Source of the DNA: Alloactinosynnema sp. L-07
GTDB lineage: Bacteria > Actinomycetota > Actinomycetes > Mycobacteriales > Pseudonocardiaceae
Length of the DNA: 64,000 bases
Assembly (NCBI RefSeq): GCF_900070365.1
Contig: NZ_LN850107.1
Coordinates: forward strand, 806,001-870,000
Direction: 5' to 3'
Positions 27,449 to 36,600 of the stretch are shown one piece after another. The stretch's first letter is position 1, and each line of letters starts with the position of its first letter. A program made the translations under genes and the position numbers. The notes under the pieces were generated by a model that searched no databases, was not told where the DNA came from, and was given only the letters and a program-made list of their open reading frames with translations.

Positions 27449-28105
27449 TTAGTGCCCCAGGGCCTTGCGGATCTCGTTCTCCACATCGGCCGAGGCGACG
27501 AACAGCAGCTCGTCCCCACCCTCCAGCGGATCGTCCGCCTGCGGCACGATCACCCGCCCGCCCCGCAGGATCGTCACCAACGCCGCGTCCCGAGGCAGTT
27601 TGACCTCCCGGACCGGCCGCCCCGCCCAAGGCGTGTCCTCCGGCAGCGTCATCTCCACCAGGTTCGCCTGCCCCTGGCGCAGCGTCAGCAGTTGCACCAG
27701 CCCGCCGACGCTCACCGCCTCCTCGACCATCGCCGCGAGCACGCGCGGGGTCGACACGGCGACATCCACGCCCCAGGCCGAGGTGAACAGCCACTCGTTC
27801 GACGGGTCGTTCACGCGAGCCACCACCCGGCGGACCGCGAAAACCGTCTTGGCCAGCAGCGACACCACGAGGTTGACCTTGTCGTCGCCGGTCGCGGCGA
27901 TCACGACGTCGCACAGCTGGATGCCCGCGTCCTCCAGCGACGCCAGCTCGCAGGCGTCGGCGAGGACCCACTCGGCCTGCTCGACGGTGTGCGGCTCGAA
28001 CTGCTTGGCCTCACGCTCGATCAGCATCACCTGGTGGTCGCCGCCCACCAGTTCCGCGGCGATGGAGCGGCCGACGGCGCCTGCCCCGGCGATCGCGACA
28101 CGCAT
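27449..28105 (-). CDS. ceoC: TrkA-type potassium uptake regulatory protein (CeoC-like)
   Basis: A 218-residue cytoplasmic protein with an RCK_N Rossmann fold (MRVAIAGAGAVGRSIAAEL, NAD-binding glycine motif at residues 7-12) and a C-terminal RCK_C domain from about residue 140. Such proteins gate Trk or Ktr potassium channels in response to NAD(H) or nucleotides. It is the second of two adjacent TrkA paralogues, matching ceoB-ceoC in mycobacteria. Its ATG overlaps the upstream stop by one base (TGATG). No channel subunit is in the window. Confidence 0.9.
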   Translation of the reverse strand: MRVAIAGAGAVGRSIAAELVGGDHQVMLIEREAKQFEPHTVEQAEWVLADACELASLEDAGIQLCDVVIAATGDDKVNLVVSLLAKTVFAVRRVVARVNDPSNEWLFTSAWGVDVAVSTPRVLAAMVEEAVSVGGLVQLLTLRQGQANLVEMTLPEDTPWAGRPVREVKLPRDAALVTILRGGRVIVPQADDPLEGGDELLFVASADVENEIRKALGH

Positions 28106-28770
28106 CAGTGACCCTCCTCCGGCGCCTGGGCGGCGGCCGTCGTGACCTCGGTGACCGTGCCGGACAGGGCCGCGACGTAGACCTGGTCGTCGGCCTGGAT
28201 GACGGTCTTCGACTCGGCGAGCACGCCAGTGCCGAACCGCATGATGAACGCGACCCGGCAGCCGGTCGCCGACTGGAACTCCCGGACCGTGCGGCCCACC
28301 CAGTCCTCGTGCACCGGCACCTGCAGCAGCGCCACCTTGCCCGACGGGTCCCGCCACGCCGACGCCACGCCGTCGGGCAGCAGGGTGCGCAGCAGCCGGT
28401 CGGTCGTCCACGGCACCGTCGCCACGGTCGGGATGCCCAACCGCTCGTAGACCTCGGCCCGCTTGGGGTCGTAGATGCGGGCCACGACGTGGTCGACGCC
28501 GAAGGTCTCCCTGGCCACGCGGGCGGAGATGATGTTGGAGTTGTCGCCGCTGGACACCGCCGCGAAGGCCCCCGCGCGCTCGATGCCCGCCTCGATCATC
28601 ACCTGGCGGTCGAATCCGGGCCCGACGACCTGCTGACCGTGGAAGTCGGCACCGAGGCGCCGGAACGCCTGCGGGTCCTTGTCGATCACGGCGACGGTGT
28701 GGTCCAGGCGCTCCAGGGCGTGGGCCATCGAGGCCCCGACGCGTCCGCAGCCCATGATCACCACGTGCAC
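28105..28770 (-). CDS. ceoB: TrkA-type potassium uptake regulatory protein (CeoB-like)
   Basis: A 221-residue paralogue of the downstream gene. The N-terminal motif MGCGRVGASMAHAL differs from the neighbour, and HVVARIYDPKRAEVYERLGI is the conserved RCK_N end. The C-terminal RCK_C domain spans about residues 135-205 and a short Ala/Glu tail follows. Together the two TrkA proteins probably form a hetero-oligomeric gating ring. The gene is divergent from the APC permease across 125 bases. Its ATG at 28770 gives a standard family start (MHVVIMGCGRVG). Confidence 0.9.
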   Translation of the reverse strand: MHVVIMGCGRVGASMAHALERLDHTVAVIDKDPQAFRRLGADFHGQQVVGPGFDRQVMIEAGIERAGAFAAVSSGDNSNIISARVARETFGVDHVVARIYDPKRAEVYERLGIPTVATVPWTTDRLLRTLLPDGVASAWRDPSGKVALLQVPVHEDWVGRTVREFQSATGCRVAFIMRFGTGVLAESKTVIQADDQVYVAALSGTVTEVTTAAAQAPEEGH

Positions 28771-28895
28771 GAGCAGCCTCCTCGCTGGCTGTATTCACGC
28801 GAAACGGACACCCGTCGACTTCTCGGCGAGCGACACTGATGAACCTACCGGTGCCTGCTCCGAAACGGTGACGCGACCGCCTACGCTGTGCACCC

Positions 28896-30905
28896 GTGTC
28901 CAAGTTCTCAACGGCGGCCAAGCGGCTGCTCGTCGGACGGCCGTTCCGCAGTGACCGCCTGGCGCACACCCTGCTCCCGAAACGCATCGCGCTGCCGGTG
29001 TTCGCCTCGGACGCGATGTCCTCGGTGGCCTACGCGCCTGAAGAGATCTTCCTGATGCTCTCCGTGGCGGGCTTGTCCGCCTACGTCTTCGCGCCCTGGG
29101 TCGGGCTCGTGGTCGTGGTGGTGATGCTCACCGTGGTCGCCAGCTACCGGCAGAACGTGCGGGCGTACCCGTCCGGCGGCGGCGACTACGAGGTCGCCAC
29201 CGTGAACCTGGGGCGCCGGGCGGGCCTGACAGTGGCCAGCGCGCTGCTTGTCGACTACGTGCTCACCGTCGCGGTGTCGATCGCGTCGGCCATGGCCAAC
29301 ATCGGCTCGGCCGTGCCCTACATCGGCGAGCACAAGACGTGGTTCGCGGTGGCGGCCATCGTCGTGCTCACCGCCATGAACCTGCGCGGCATCCGCGAGT
29401 CGGGCGCCGCGTTCGCGGTGCCGACCTACGCGTTCATGGCCGGCATGATGGTGATGATCGGCTTCGGCTTGTTCCGGGGGCTGGTGCTCGACGAGGAGAT
29501 GCCCGCCGAGAGCGCGAACCTGACGATCAACGCCGAGCACGGCGAGCTGATGGGCCTGGCCCTGGTCTTCCTGATCATGCGCGCCTTCTCGTCGGGCTGC
29601 GCGGCGCTGACCGGTGTCGAGGCGATCAGCAACGGCGTGCCAGCTTTCCGCAAGCCCAAGTCGAAGAACGCGGCCACGACGCTGCTGCTGATGGGCCTGA
29701 TCTCGGTGGTCATGCTGATGGGCCTGATCACGCTGGCCCAGCTCACCGACGTCAAGTTGGCTGAGGACCCGGACACTCAGCTGGTCAACGCCCCCGAGGG
29801 CTACGAGCAGAAAACGTTGGTCGCCCAGATCGCCCAAGCGGTGTTCTCCGACTTCTCGGCGGGCTTCTATTTCATCACGATCGTCACCGCGCTGATCCTC
29901 GTGCTCGCCGCGAACACCGCGTTCAACGGCTTCCCGGTGCTGGGCTCGATCCTCGCCCAGGATCGCTACCTGCCCCGGCAGCTGCACACCCGCGGCGACC
30001 GCCTCGCCTTCTCCAACGGCATCATCGGCCTGGCCGCGTTCGCCATCGTCTTGGTGATCGCCTTCGACGCCGAGGTCACCAAGCTCATCCAGCTCTACAT
30101 CGTGGGCGTGTTCGTCTCGTTCACGATGAGCCAGACCGGCATGATCCGGCACTGGAACCGGCACCTCGCCACCGAGACCGACCCAGCCGAGCGCCGCCGT
30201 ATGCGCCGCTCGCAGGCCATCAACGCCTTCGGTCTGGCCATGACGGGCGCGGTGCTGGTAGTCGTGCTCGTCACCAAGTTCCTGCTCGGCGCCTGGATCG
30301 CCATCGCCGCCATGGCCGCGCTCTACGCGATGATGACCGGCATCCGCCGCCACTACGACCGGGTCAGCGACGAACTGGCCAAGGCCGAGGGCAAGGACCC
30401 GTTCGTGCTGCCGTCGCGGATCCACACGATCGTGTTGGTCTCCAAGCTGCACCTGCCCACCAAGCGAGCCCTGGCGTATGCTCGCGCGACCCGGCCGGAC
30501 GTGCTGGAGGCGATCACGGTCAACGTCGACGACGTCGACACCAAGCGCCTGGTCGCCGAGTGGGACAAGCAGGACTTCAAGGTCCCGCTGAAGGTGATCG
30601 AATCGCCCTACCGGGAGATCACCAAACCGGTCCTGGACTACGTCAAGCGCATGCGCACCGACAACCCGCGCGACGTGGTCACGGTGTTCATCCCGGAGTA
30701 CGTGGTCGGGCACTGGTGGGAGCAGTTCCTGCACAACCAGAGCGCGCTGCGGCTCAAGGGGCGGCTGCTGTTCCAGCCCGGCGTGATGGTGACGAGCGTG
30801 CCGTGGCAGCTGCAGTCGTCGGAGGGCGTGCACGAGCCCGAGGTGGTGGCGCCCGGCCTGATCCGGCGCGGCCTGGCAATCGATGAGGAGACCGAGCGAC
30901 GATGA
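28896..30905 (+). CDS. APC superfamily amino acid permease
   Basis: A 669-residue transporter. The first 480 residues hold twelve hydrophobic segments of the APC fold, including VFASDAMSSVAYAPEEIFLML with the helix-1 break; the rest is a long cytoplasmic domain starting near HTIVLVSKLHLPTKRALAYA that resembles a universal-stress-like fold. The position next to ceoB and the RNA methyltransferase matches Rv2690c. Possible substrates are amino acids or potassium-linked solutes; a role related to the neighbouring TrkA pair is plausible but unproven. TACGCT a few bases before the GTG start suggests a short or absent leader. The next gene overlaps its stop by four bases. Confidence 0.88.
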   Translation: MSKFSTAAKRLLVGRPFRSDRLAHTLLPKRIALPVFASDAMSSVAYAPEEIFLMLSVAGLSAYVFAPWVGLVVVVVMLTVVASYRQNVRAYPSGGGDYEVATVNLGRRAGLTVASALLVDYVLTVAVSIASAMANIGSAVPYIGEHKTWFAVAAIVVLTAMNLRGIRESGAAFAVPTYAFMAGMMVMIGFGLFRGLVLDEEMPAESANLTINAEHGELMGLALVFLIMRAFSSGCAALTGVEAISNGVPAFRKPKSKNAATTLLLMGLISVVMLMGLITLAQLTDVKLAEDPDTQLVNAPEGYEQKTLVAQIAQAVFSDFSAGFYFITIVTALILVLAANTAFNGFPVLGSILAQDRYLPRQLHTRGDRLAFSNGIIGLAAFAIVLVIAFDAEVTKLIQLYIVGVFVSFTMSQTGMIRHWNRHLATETDPAERRRMRRSQAINAFGLAMTGAVLVVVLVTKFLLGAWIAIAAMAALYAMMTGIRRHYDRVSDELAKAEGKDPFVLPSRIHTIVLVSKLHLPTKRALAYARATRPDVLEAITVNVDDVDTKRLVAEWDKQDFKVPLKVIESPYREITKPVLDYVKRMRTDNPRDVVTVFIPEYVVGHWWEQFLHNQSALRLKGRLLFQPGVMVTSVPWQLQSSEGVHEPEVVAPGLIRRGLAIDEETERR

Positions 30906-32119
30906 CCGGAACTGAACCCGCCGCGGACTGGACTGGGCGCCGGGTCGAGGTCGAGGTCGGCGCCGTCGCCCACGGCGGCCACTGCGTCGCGCGGGTCGAG
31001 GGCCGGGTCGTGTTCGTCCGGCACGCGCTGCCGGGGGAGCGGGCCGTCGTCGAGATCACCGAGGACCGCGGCGGATCCTTCTGCCGCGGCGACGCCGTCG
31101 AGATCCAGACACCGTCCCCGGACCGCGTCGAACCACCGTGCCCCCTGGCCCGCCCCGGCGGCTGCGGCGGCTGCGACTGGCAACACGCGACAGCGAACGC
31201 CCAGCGCGCGTTGAAGAAGGCGGTACTGGCCGAACAACTCCGGCGGCTGGCGGGCCTCTCGTGGGATGGAGAGGTCGAGGAACTGGCGGGCGGCCTGACC
31301 CACTGGCGCACCCGCGCTCGCCTCGCCGTCGACCGACGCGGCCAGGCGGGCTTCCGTGCCCACCGCAGCCACCGGGTCGTACCGGTCACCGACTGCGTCA
31401 TCGCCGCCCCCGGCACCGTCGACGCTGTCGTCCCCAACCGCTGGACCCCGGGCGCTGAACTGGACGTCGCTGTCGACGCCAACGGCTACACCCACGTCAG
31501 CGAACTCATTCAGGAAAAGGGCCGCAGACAACCCCGTGCCCACCGCGTCATCGGTTCGGCCACCGTCACCGAACGCGCCGCCCGCCGCGAGTGGAAACTC
31601 GACGCCCAGGGCTTCTGGCAGGTCCACCCAGATGCCGCGGATGTACTGGCCGAGGTCGTGGAACAGTGGTCGGGCATCACCCCCGGCGAATGCGCCTGGG
31701 ACCTCTACGCGGGCGTCGGCTTGTTCGCGGCCGTGCTGGCCGACCAGGTCGGTCCACAAGGGACAGTCGTAGCCGTCGAATCCGGCCGCAAGGCAGCCGA
31801 AGACGGCGCCGAGAACCTACGAGACCTACCCCAAGTACGCGTGTTCTCGGGCCGAGTGGAGGACGTACTGGGCGCCGACCTCCCCTCCCCGGACGTAGTC
31901 GTCCTGGACCCGCCCCGAAAGGGCGCGGGCCGCGAGGTGGTCGAAGCAATCGCTGACCGAGAACCAAAACGTGTGGTCTACGTTGCCTGTGATCCGGCGG
32001 CCCTGGCGCGTGACATAGCCCTGTTCGCCGACCACGGATACCGCCTGACGAACCTGAGGGCCTTCGACACTTTCCCGATGACCCACCATGTCGAAAGCGT
32101 CGCGCTGCTCGAGCGCTAG
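30902..32119 (+). CDS. TRAM-domain class I SAM-dependent RNA methyltransferase (TrmA/RlmD-like)
   Basis: A 405-residue enzyme that methylates uridine in tRNA or rRNA. An N-terminal TRAM domain (VEVEVGAVAHGGHCVARVEGR, about residues 15-70) is followed by an iron-sulphur cysteine cluster (CPLARPGGCGGCDWQHA, near 80). The methyltransferase part has CAWDLYAGVGLFAAVLADQ for SAM binding, VVLDPPRKGAGREVV and the nucleophile region VYVACDPAALARDI. The GxxxxC nucleophile fits the TrmA/RumA class. It starts in the APC stop (ATGA), as in mycobacteria, and its stop shares CTAG with the convergent gene. Confidence 0.92.
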   Translation: MTGTEPAADWTGRRVEVEVGAVAHGGHCVARVEGRVVFVRHALPGERAVVEITEDRGGSFCRGDAVEIQTPSPDRVEPPCPLARPGGCGGCDWQHATANAQRALKKAVLAEQLRRLAGLSWDGEVEELAGGLTHWRTRARLAVDRRGQAGFRAHRSHRVVPVTDCVIAAPGTVDAVVPNRWTPGAELDVAVDANGYTHVSELIQEKGRRQPRAHRVIGSATVTERAARREWKLDAQGFWQVHPDAADVLAEVVEQWSGITPGECAWDLYAGVGLFAAVLADQVGPQGTVVAVESGRKAAEDGAENLRDLPQVRVFSGRVEDVLGADLPSPDVVVLDPPRKGAGREVVEAIADREPKRVVYVACDPAALARDIALFADHGYRLTNLRAFDTFPMTHHVESVALLER

Positions 32120-32808
32120 CGCTGGCCTCCGGGAGGCCCGCCCCGATAGGGCATCGGCGGCACCGCGCCAGGACGGCCGGGCTGAAACCCACCCGGAGCG
32201 GGGTGCCGCGGCGGCGGACCCGGCGGCGGCATCCGCGGACCCGGATGCGGCGGCGGACCCCCTGGAACGGGCGGCAGCCCACCAGGCGTTGCCGGACCGG
32301 AGCGCGGTGGTGCGGGCTGCGCGGGCAGCCCTCCCGGAGGAGTGTGGGCAGCCTGCTGTTCGGCTGTCACCGCGGGCGGCATCCCCGCCCGAACCCGCAG
32401 CCAGTCCGGGATGTGCTCGTCCGACCTAGGAAAGAACCTCAACTCGTCCAGGAACCCGATCGGCGGCGGCACCCGTCGCCATTCGGGCTCCACGTCCGGC
32501 TCGAACTCGACCTCGAAAGTCCCCGAAGGCTCGATCGAGTACGTCGCCGAGATCCACGTTCCCCGGCCCGCCCGGTACATCCCGCCGCGCAGCCGGGCGA
32601 ACCCGGAGACGACCTCCCCAGGCGGCCGGATGACGTGGTCATGACCATCCGCGCCCAACACCGTGACGTCGACCTCGACATGCCGCCCGGCCGAGCGGTA
32701 GGACGCGCGAATGCGCTGCCAGTGCTGCCCGGCCACGCGCACCAAAGCGCGGCCGACCTCCTTGGTCAGTCGGTCCTGTTCGACCGGTTCCATGACCGAC
32801 TCCGTCAT
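32116..32808 (-). CDS. YezG/immunity-like domain protein with proline-rich tail
   Basis: A 230-residue protein. The first 145 residues form a mixed alpha/beta domain whose RGGMYRAGRGTWISATY, SGTFEVEFEPD and FPRSDEHIPDWLR resemble, from memory, the YezG-like immunity or antitoxin domains common near actinobacterial secreted toxins. The last 80 residues are low complexity, rich in Pro and Gly (PPGGLPAQPAPPRSGP). I take the ATG at 32808 because GGGGGAACG precedes it. No toxin gene is adjacent, so if the domain match is right it is an orphan, or it works in another protein interaction. Function unknown. Confidence 0.6.
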   Translation of the reverse strand: MTESVMEPVEQDRLTKEVGRALVRVAGQHWQRIRASYRSAGRHVEVDVTVLGADGHDHVIRPPGEVVSGFARLRGGMYRAGRGTWISATYSIEPSGTFEVEFEPDVEPEWRRVPPPIGFLDELRFFPRSDEHIPDWLRVRAGMPPAVTAEQQAAHTPPGGLPAQPAPPRSGPATPGGLPPVPGGPPPHPGPRMPPPGPPPRHPAPGGFQPGRPGAVPPMPYRGGPPGGQR

Positions 32809-32986
32809 CGTTCCCCCGTTAGCAAACATCCCCCTGGCTGCGAAGAGACACTACCGCTGTGGGGGAGAACATGTGCACGATCGGTGATGGTGTCGTGCAT
32901 GTGTCGGACACCTCGGGCGATCATCGGAGCCCCACTCGTAGACTGGATCGAGCGGGAACAGCCGACGATGACGAGGTGACGACGCG

Positions 32987-34906
32987 GTGACGCTGCTCGA
33001 TTCCGTGCACGAACCGGCTGATCTGATGCGGTTCACGCCGGAGGAACTGGACCGGCTCTCCGCCGAGATCCGCTCCTTCCTCGTGGACAAGGTCACCAAG
33101 ACCGGTGGCCACCTCGGGCCCAACCTGGGGGTAGTGGAACTCACGATCGCGTTGCACAGGGTGTTCGACTCGCCCCGTGAGGCCATCGTGTTCGACGTGG
33201 GCCACCAGGCCTACGTGCACAAGATCCTCACCGGCCGCCGGGACGGGTTCGACGACCTGCGGCAGCAGGACGGCATCTCGGGCTACCCGTGCCGCGACGA
33301 GAGCGAGCACGACCACGTCGAGAACAGCCACGCCTCGACGGCCCTGTCCTACGCCGACGGCCTGGCCAAGGCCTACGAGCTGCGCGGCGACAAGCGCAGC
33401 GTCGTGGTCGTGGTCGGCGACGGCGCGCTGACCGGCGGTATGTGCTGGGAGGCGCTCAACAACATCGCCGCGGGCACCGACCGCTCTGTGGTGATCGTGG
33501 TCAACGACAACGGCCGCAGCTACTCGCCCACCATCGGCGGTGTCGCCGACCACCTGGCCGCGCTGCGGCTGCGTCCGGGCTACGAGCGCGCGCTCGAAGG
33601 CGGCAAGCGGGTTCTGCAGGGCACGCCGGTCGTCGGCAAGCCCCTCTACGCGGCCTTGCACGCGGCCAAGCGCGGAATCAAGGACGCGCTGGCGCCGCAG
33701 GCGATGTTCGAGGACTTGGGCATGAAGTACCTCGGCCCGGTCGACGGCCACGACTTCGAGTCGCTGGAGGCCGCGCTGCGCCGGGCGAAGGACTTCGGCG
33801 GGCCGGTGATCGTGCACGCCGTCACCCGCAAGGGCAACGGCTATCCGCTCGCCGAGAACGACGAGCTCGACCAGATGCACCAGACCGACCCGATCGACCC
33901 GGTCACCGGCAAGCCGCGCAAGTCCAAGGGCACTGTCTGGACCAGCGTCTTCGCCGACGAACTGGCGCGCATCGGCGCCGAGCGCGAGGACGTCGTGGCG
34001 ATCACGGCGGCCATGCTGCGCTCGACGGGTCTGGCCCCGTTCGCCGAGCGGTTCCCCGAGCGGTGTTTCGACGTGGGCATCGCCGAGCAGCACGCCATCA
34101 CCTCGGCCGCGGGCATGGCGATGGCCGGGCTGCACCCGGTGGTCGCGATCTACTCGACGTTCCTCAACCGCGCGTTCGACCAGCTGCTGATGGACGTCGC
34201 GCTGCACAAGCAGCCGGTCACGGTCGTGCTCGACCGCGCGGGCATCACCGGCCCGGACGGCGCCAGCCACCACGGCATGTGGGACCTGTCGATCCTCGGT
34301 GTCATCCCCGGCATCCACATCGCCGCCCCCCGCGACGCCGCCACGCTGCGCGAGGAGCTGCGGGAGGCGGTCGCCATCGACGACGGCCCGTCGGTCCTGC
34401 GTTTCCCCAAGGCCACCGTCGGCGACGACATCACCGCCGTCGAACGGGTCGGCCCGGTCGACGTGCTGCGCCGAGGCGACAGCTCCGACGTGCTGCTGGT
34501 GACGGTCGGCTCGTTCGCCGAACTGGGCCTGGCCGCGGCCGAGCGCCTGGCTGACCAGGGCATCGGCGTGACGGTGGTCGACCCGCGCTGGGTCGCCCCC
34601 GTCCCGCGTGAGCTGGTCGAGCTCGCGGCGAAGCACCGACTCGTGGTGACGGTCGAGGACAGTGGCCGCCACGGCGGTTTCGGCTGGGCATTGGCCGCTC
34701 TGCTGCGTGACAGCGACGTCGACGTCCCTCTGCGTGACCTGGGCATCCCCAACGAGTTCCACGCCCACGGCTCGCGCGACGAGGTCCTGGTCCGCCTTGG
34801 CCTGACGGCCCAGGACGTGGCCCGCCGGGTCACCGGCTGGGCGTCGGACCTGCTCGGCAGCGAGACCGCCGAGTCGGAGGAAGAGCCCGGCCGAGTTAGG
34901 CCCTAG
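32987..34906 (+). CDS. dxs: 1-deoxy-D-xylulose-5-phosphate synthase
   Basis: A 639-residue thiamine-diphosphate enzyme that condenses pyruvate and glyceraldehyde-3-phosphate, the first step of the MEP isoprenoid route. The N-terminal domain has [16 protein letters not shown] with the catalytic His and [19 protein letters not shown] for ThDP binding; the pyrimidine domain has [15 protein letters not shown] and [17 protein letters not shown]; the C-terminal transketolase domain includes [16 protein letters not shown]. Length is typical. The GTG at 32987 begins as relatives do ([11 protein letters not shown]). An inverted repeat TGCACGA/TCGTGCA lies 88-113 bases upstream. The stop shares CTAG with the convergent phosphotransferase gene. 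Confidence 0.97.
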   Translation: MTLLDSVHEPADLMRFTPEELDRLSAEIRSFLVDKVTKTGGHLGPNLGVVELTIALHRVFDSPREAIVFDVGHQAYVHKILTGRRDGFDDLRQQDGISGYPCRDESEHDHVENSHASTALSYADGLAKAYELRGDKRSVVVVVGDGALTGGMCWEALNNIAAGTDRSVVIVVNDNGRSYSPTIGGVADHLAALRLRPGYERALEGGKRVLQGTPVVGKPLYAALHAAKRGIKDALAPQAMFEDLGMKYLGPVDGHDFESLEAALRRAKDFGGPVIVHAVTRKGNGYPLAENDELDQMHQTDPIDPVTGKPRKSKGTVWTSVFADELARIGAEREDVVAITAAMLRSTGLAPFAERFPERCFDVGIAEQHAITSAAGMAMAGLHPVVAIYSTFLNRAFDQLLMDVALHKQPVTVVLDRAGITGPDGASHHGMWDLSILGVIPGIHIAAPRDAATLREELREAVAIDDGPSVLRFPKATVGDDITAVERVGPVDVLRRGDSSDVLLVTVGSFAELGLAAAERLADQGIGVTVVDPRWVAPVPRELVELAAKHRLVVTVEDSGRHGGFGWALAALLRDSDVDVPLRDLGIPNEFHAHGSRDEVLVRLGLTAQDVARRVTGWASDLLGSETAESEEEPGRVRP

Positions 34907-35787
34907 TCGGCGAGGACTTCGCCGACCACCCGCCTGCCGAGCGCCGCGAACACGGGGTTCCGTACCTCGTAGTAGTCCGCCGCGCCCAGCCCGAAGCACA
35001 ACGCCCACCCACGCCCCCGCGCCCAGGTCGCGTCATCGACGTCGACCTGGGCGCGGAACAGCGGGCGGGTCTCGGCCGACAGGACTGTCCAGACGGGCAT
35101 TGTGTCGCACGCCGGATCGCCGACACCGCACGCGCCGAAGTCGATGACCGCGGTGAGCCTGCCGTCGCGGGCCAGCAGGTTGCCGGGCAGCAGGTCGCTG
35201 TGCAGCCAGACCGGGTCGCCCGTCCACTCGGGCGTCGCCAGCGCCTTCTCCCAGGCCGCGGTCGCCGCCGCCGCGTCGATCGTGCCGCCCAGATCCCGGA
35301 CCGCCGCCCGAACCCCGGCGTCGCGCGTCGCCAGCGGTCCACCCCGAAACGCGGGCGGCCCCTCCGCGTCGACCTTCCGTAGGGCGCCGATGAACCGCCC
35401 GAGGTCGATCGCGGCGTGGTGCTCGTCCACGTCGGGGTTGGTGAGGACGTCATCGCCGTCGAGCCAGCGACAGACCGACCACTGAAGCGGATATCCGTCT
35501 GTCGGGAGTCCTTCGCCGAGGACTTCCGGCACCGCGAACGGCAGCTCCGGGGCGAGCCGCGACAGCCACCGAGACTCCAGCGCCACACTGTCGGCCGCGC
35601 CTGGGGTGCGGGGAAGGCGCACGACCATGTCTTCGCCGAGGCGGTAGAGGACGTTGGAGGTCCCGGCCTGGCTGGTCACCAGGGTCAGGGAAAGGTCGGC
35701 CCACCGCGGGAACTGTGCGGCCAGTAGGCCGCCGACCAGAGAACTGTCGATCTCGACCTCGTCGGCGTGCAGCTTCGAGACGGACAA
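34903..35787 (-). CDS. Aminoglycoside phosphotransferase family protein
   Basis: A kinase-like protein of about 294 residues from the APH family. It has [16 protein letters not shown] (N-lobe strands and lysine-equivalent region), the catalytic [10 protein letters not shown] and the metal-binding [15 protein letters not shown]. Members phosphorylate aminoglycosides, macrolides or other small molecules; the exact substrate cannot be deduced. The start is uncertain: no ATG or GTG fits the family start, and I placed it at the TTG at 35787, preceded by AGGTGG at short spacing. The frame stays open well upstream. It converges on dxs and is divergent from the two-component system. Confidence 0.82.
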   Translation of the reverse strand: MSVSKLHADEVEIDSSLVGGLLAAQFPRWADLSLTLVTSQAGTSNVLYRLGEDMVVRLPRTPGAADSVALESRWLSRLAPELPFAVPEVLGEGLPTDGYPLQWSVCRWLDGDDVLTNPDVDEHHAAIDLGRFIGALRKVDAEGPPAFRGGPLATRDAGVRAAVRDLGGTIDAAAATAAWEKALATPEWTGDPVWLHSDLLPGNLLARDGRLTAVIDFGACGVGDPACDTMPVWTVLSAETRPLFRAQVDVDDATWARGRGWALCFGLGAADYYEVRNPVFAALGRRVVGEVLAD

Positions 35788-35928
35788 CGGACCACCTGAC
35801 TGTGCTGAGGGACTCAGCTCACAGTGCCTCAGGTGGATCTGTTCCCGCACCTCGGTTTCCAGGTGCTCGCTGTCCGCCGAGGACGGCCTGTCCGACCTTG
35901 TCGGCGGGGGTGTGGCACCGTTGTAGGG

Positions 35929-36600
35929 GTGCGGATCCTGATCGTGGAAGACGAAGCCCCCCTGGCCGACGCGGTGGCGCGTGGGCTGCGGCGGGAGGGT
36001 ATGGCGGTCGACATCGCCTATGACGGGAACGACGGGCATGAGAAGGCGTCCGTGACCCGGTATGACGTGGTGGTCCTCGACCGGGACCTGCCCGGCATGC
36101 ACGGCGACGAGCTGTGCCGGGAGATCGTCGCGTCCGGGGCGTTGACCAGGGTGCTGATGCTCACGGCCAGCGACGCCGTCGCCGATCGGGTCGAGGGGCT
36201 GTCGATCGGGGCCGACGACTACCTGGCCAAGCCGTTCGCGTTCCCCGAGCTGGTCGCGCGGGTCCGGGCCCTGGCCCGCCGGGCGACGCCGGTGACGCCG
36301 CCGGTGCTGGTGGCGGGCGACGTCGAGCTGGACCCGGCGCGGCGGACGGTGTCGCGGGCTGGGCAGCAGATCGATCTCACCCGCAAGGAGTTCGGGGTCC
36401 TGGAGGTCCTGCTGTCGGCGCGCGGGTCGGTGGTGAGCAGCGAAGAGCTGCTGGAGCGGGTCTGGGATGAGAACGCCGACCCGTTCACCACGACGGTCCG
36501 GGTGACGGTCATGACCCTGCGCAAGAAGCTCGGTGAGCCCGGAGTGATCGACACGGTCGTCGGCTCCGGCTACCGCGTGCCGTCCTCCGCCGTGCGGTGA
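35929..36600 (+). CDS. OmpR-family response regulator
   Basis: A 223-residue two-component regulator. The receiver domain (residues 1-115) begins VRILIVEDEAPLADA, has the phosphoacceptor Asp in VVVLDRDLPGMHGDE near 51, and the switch Lys in YLAKPFAFPELVAR near 101. A winged helix follows (about 130-220), with ARGSVVSSEELLERVW and TLRKKLGEPGVIDTVVGSGYRV. The GTG at 35929 gives the standard start. The kinase gene overlaps its stop (GTGA), so the two are one operon and a partner pair. Signal and targets are unknown. Confidence 0.92.
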   Translation: MRILIVEDEAPLADAVARGLRREGMAVDIAYDGNDGHEKASVTRYDVVVLDRDLPGMHGDELCREIVASGALTRVLMLTASDAVADRVEGLSIGADDYLAKPFAFPELVARVRALARRATPVTPPVLVAGDVELDPARRTVSRAGQQIDLTRKEFGVLEVLLSARGSVVSSEELLERVWDENADPFTTTVRVTVMTLRKKLGEPGVIDTVVGSGYRVPSSAVR

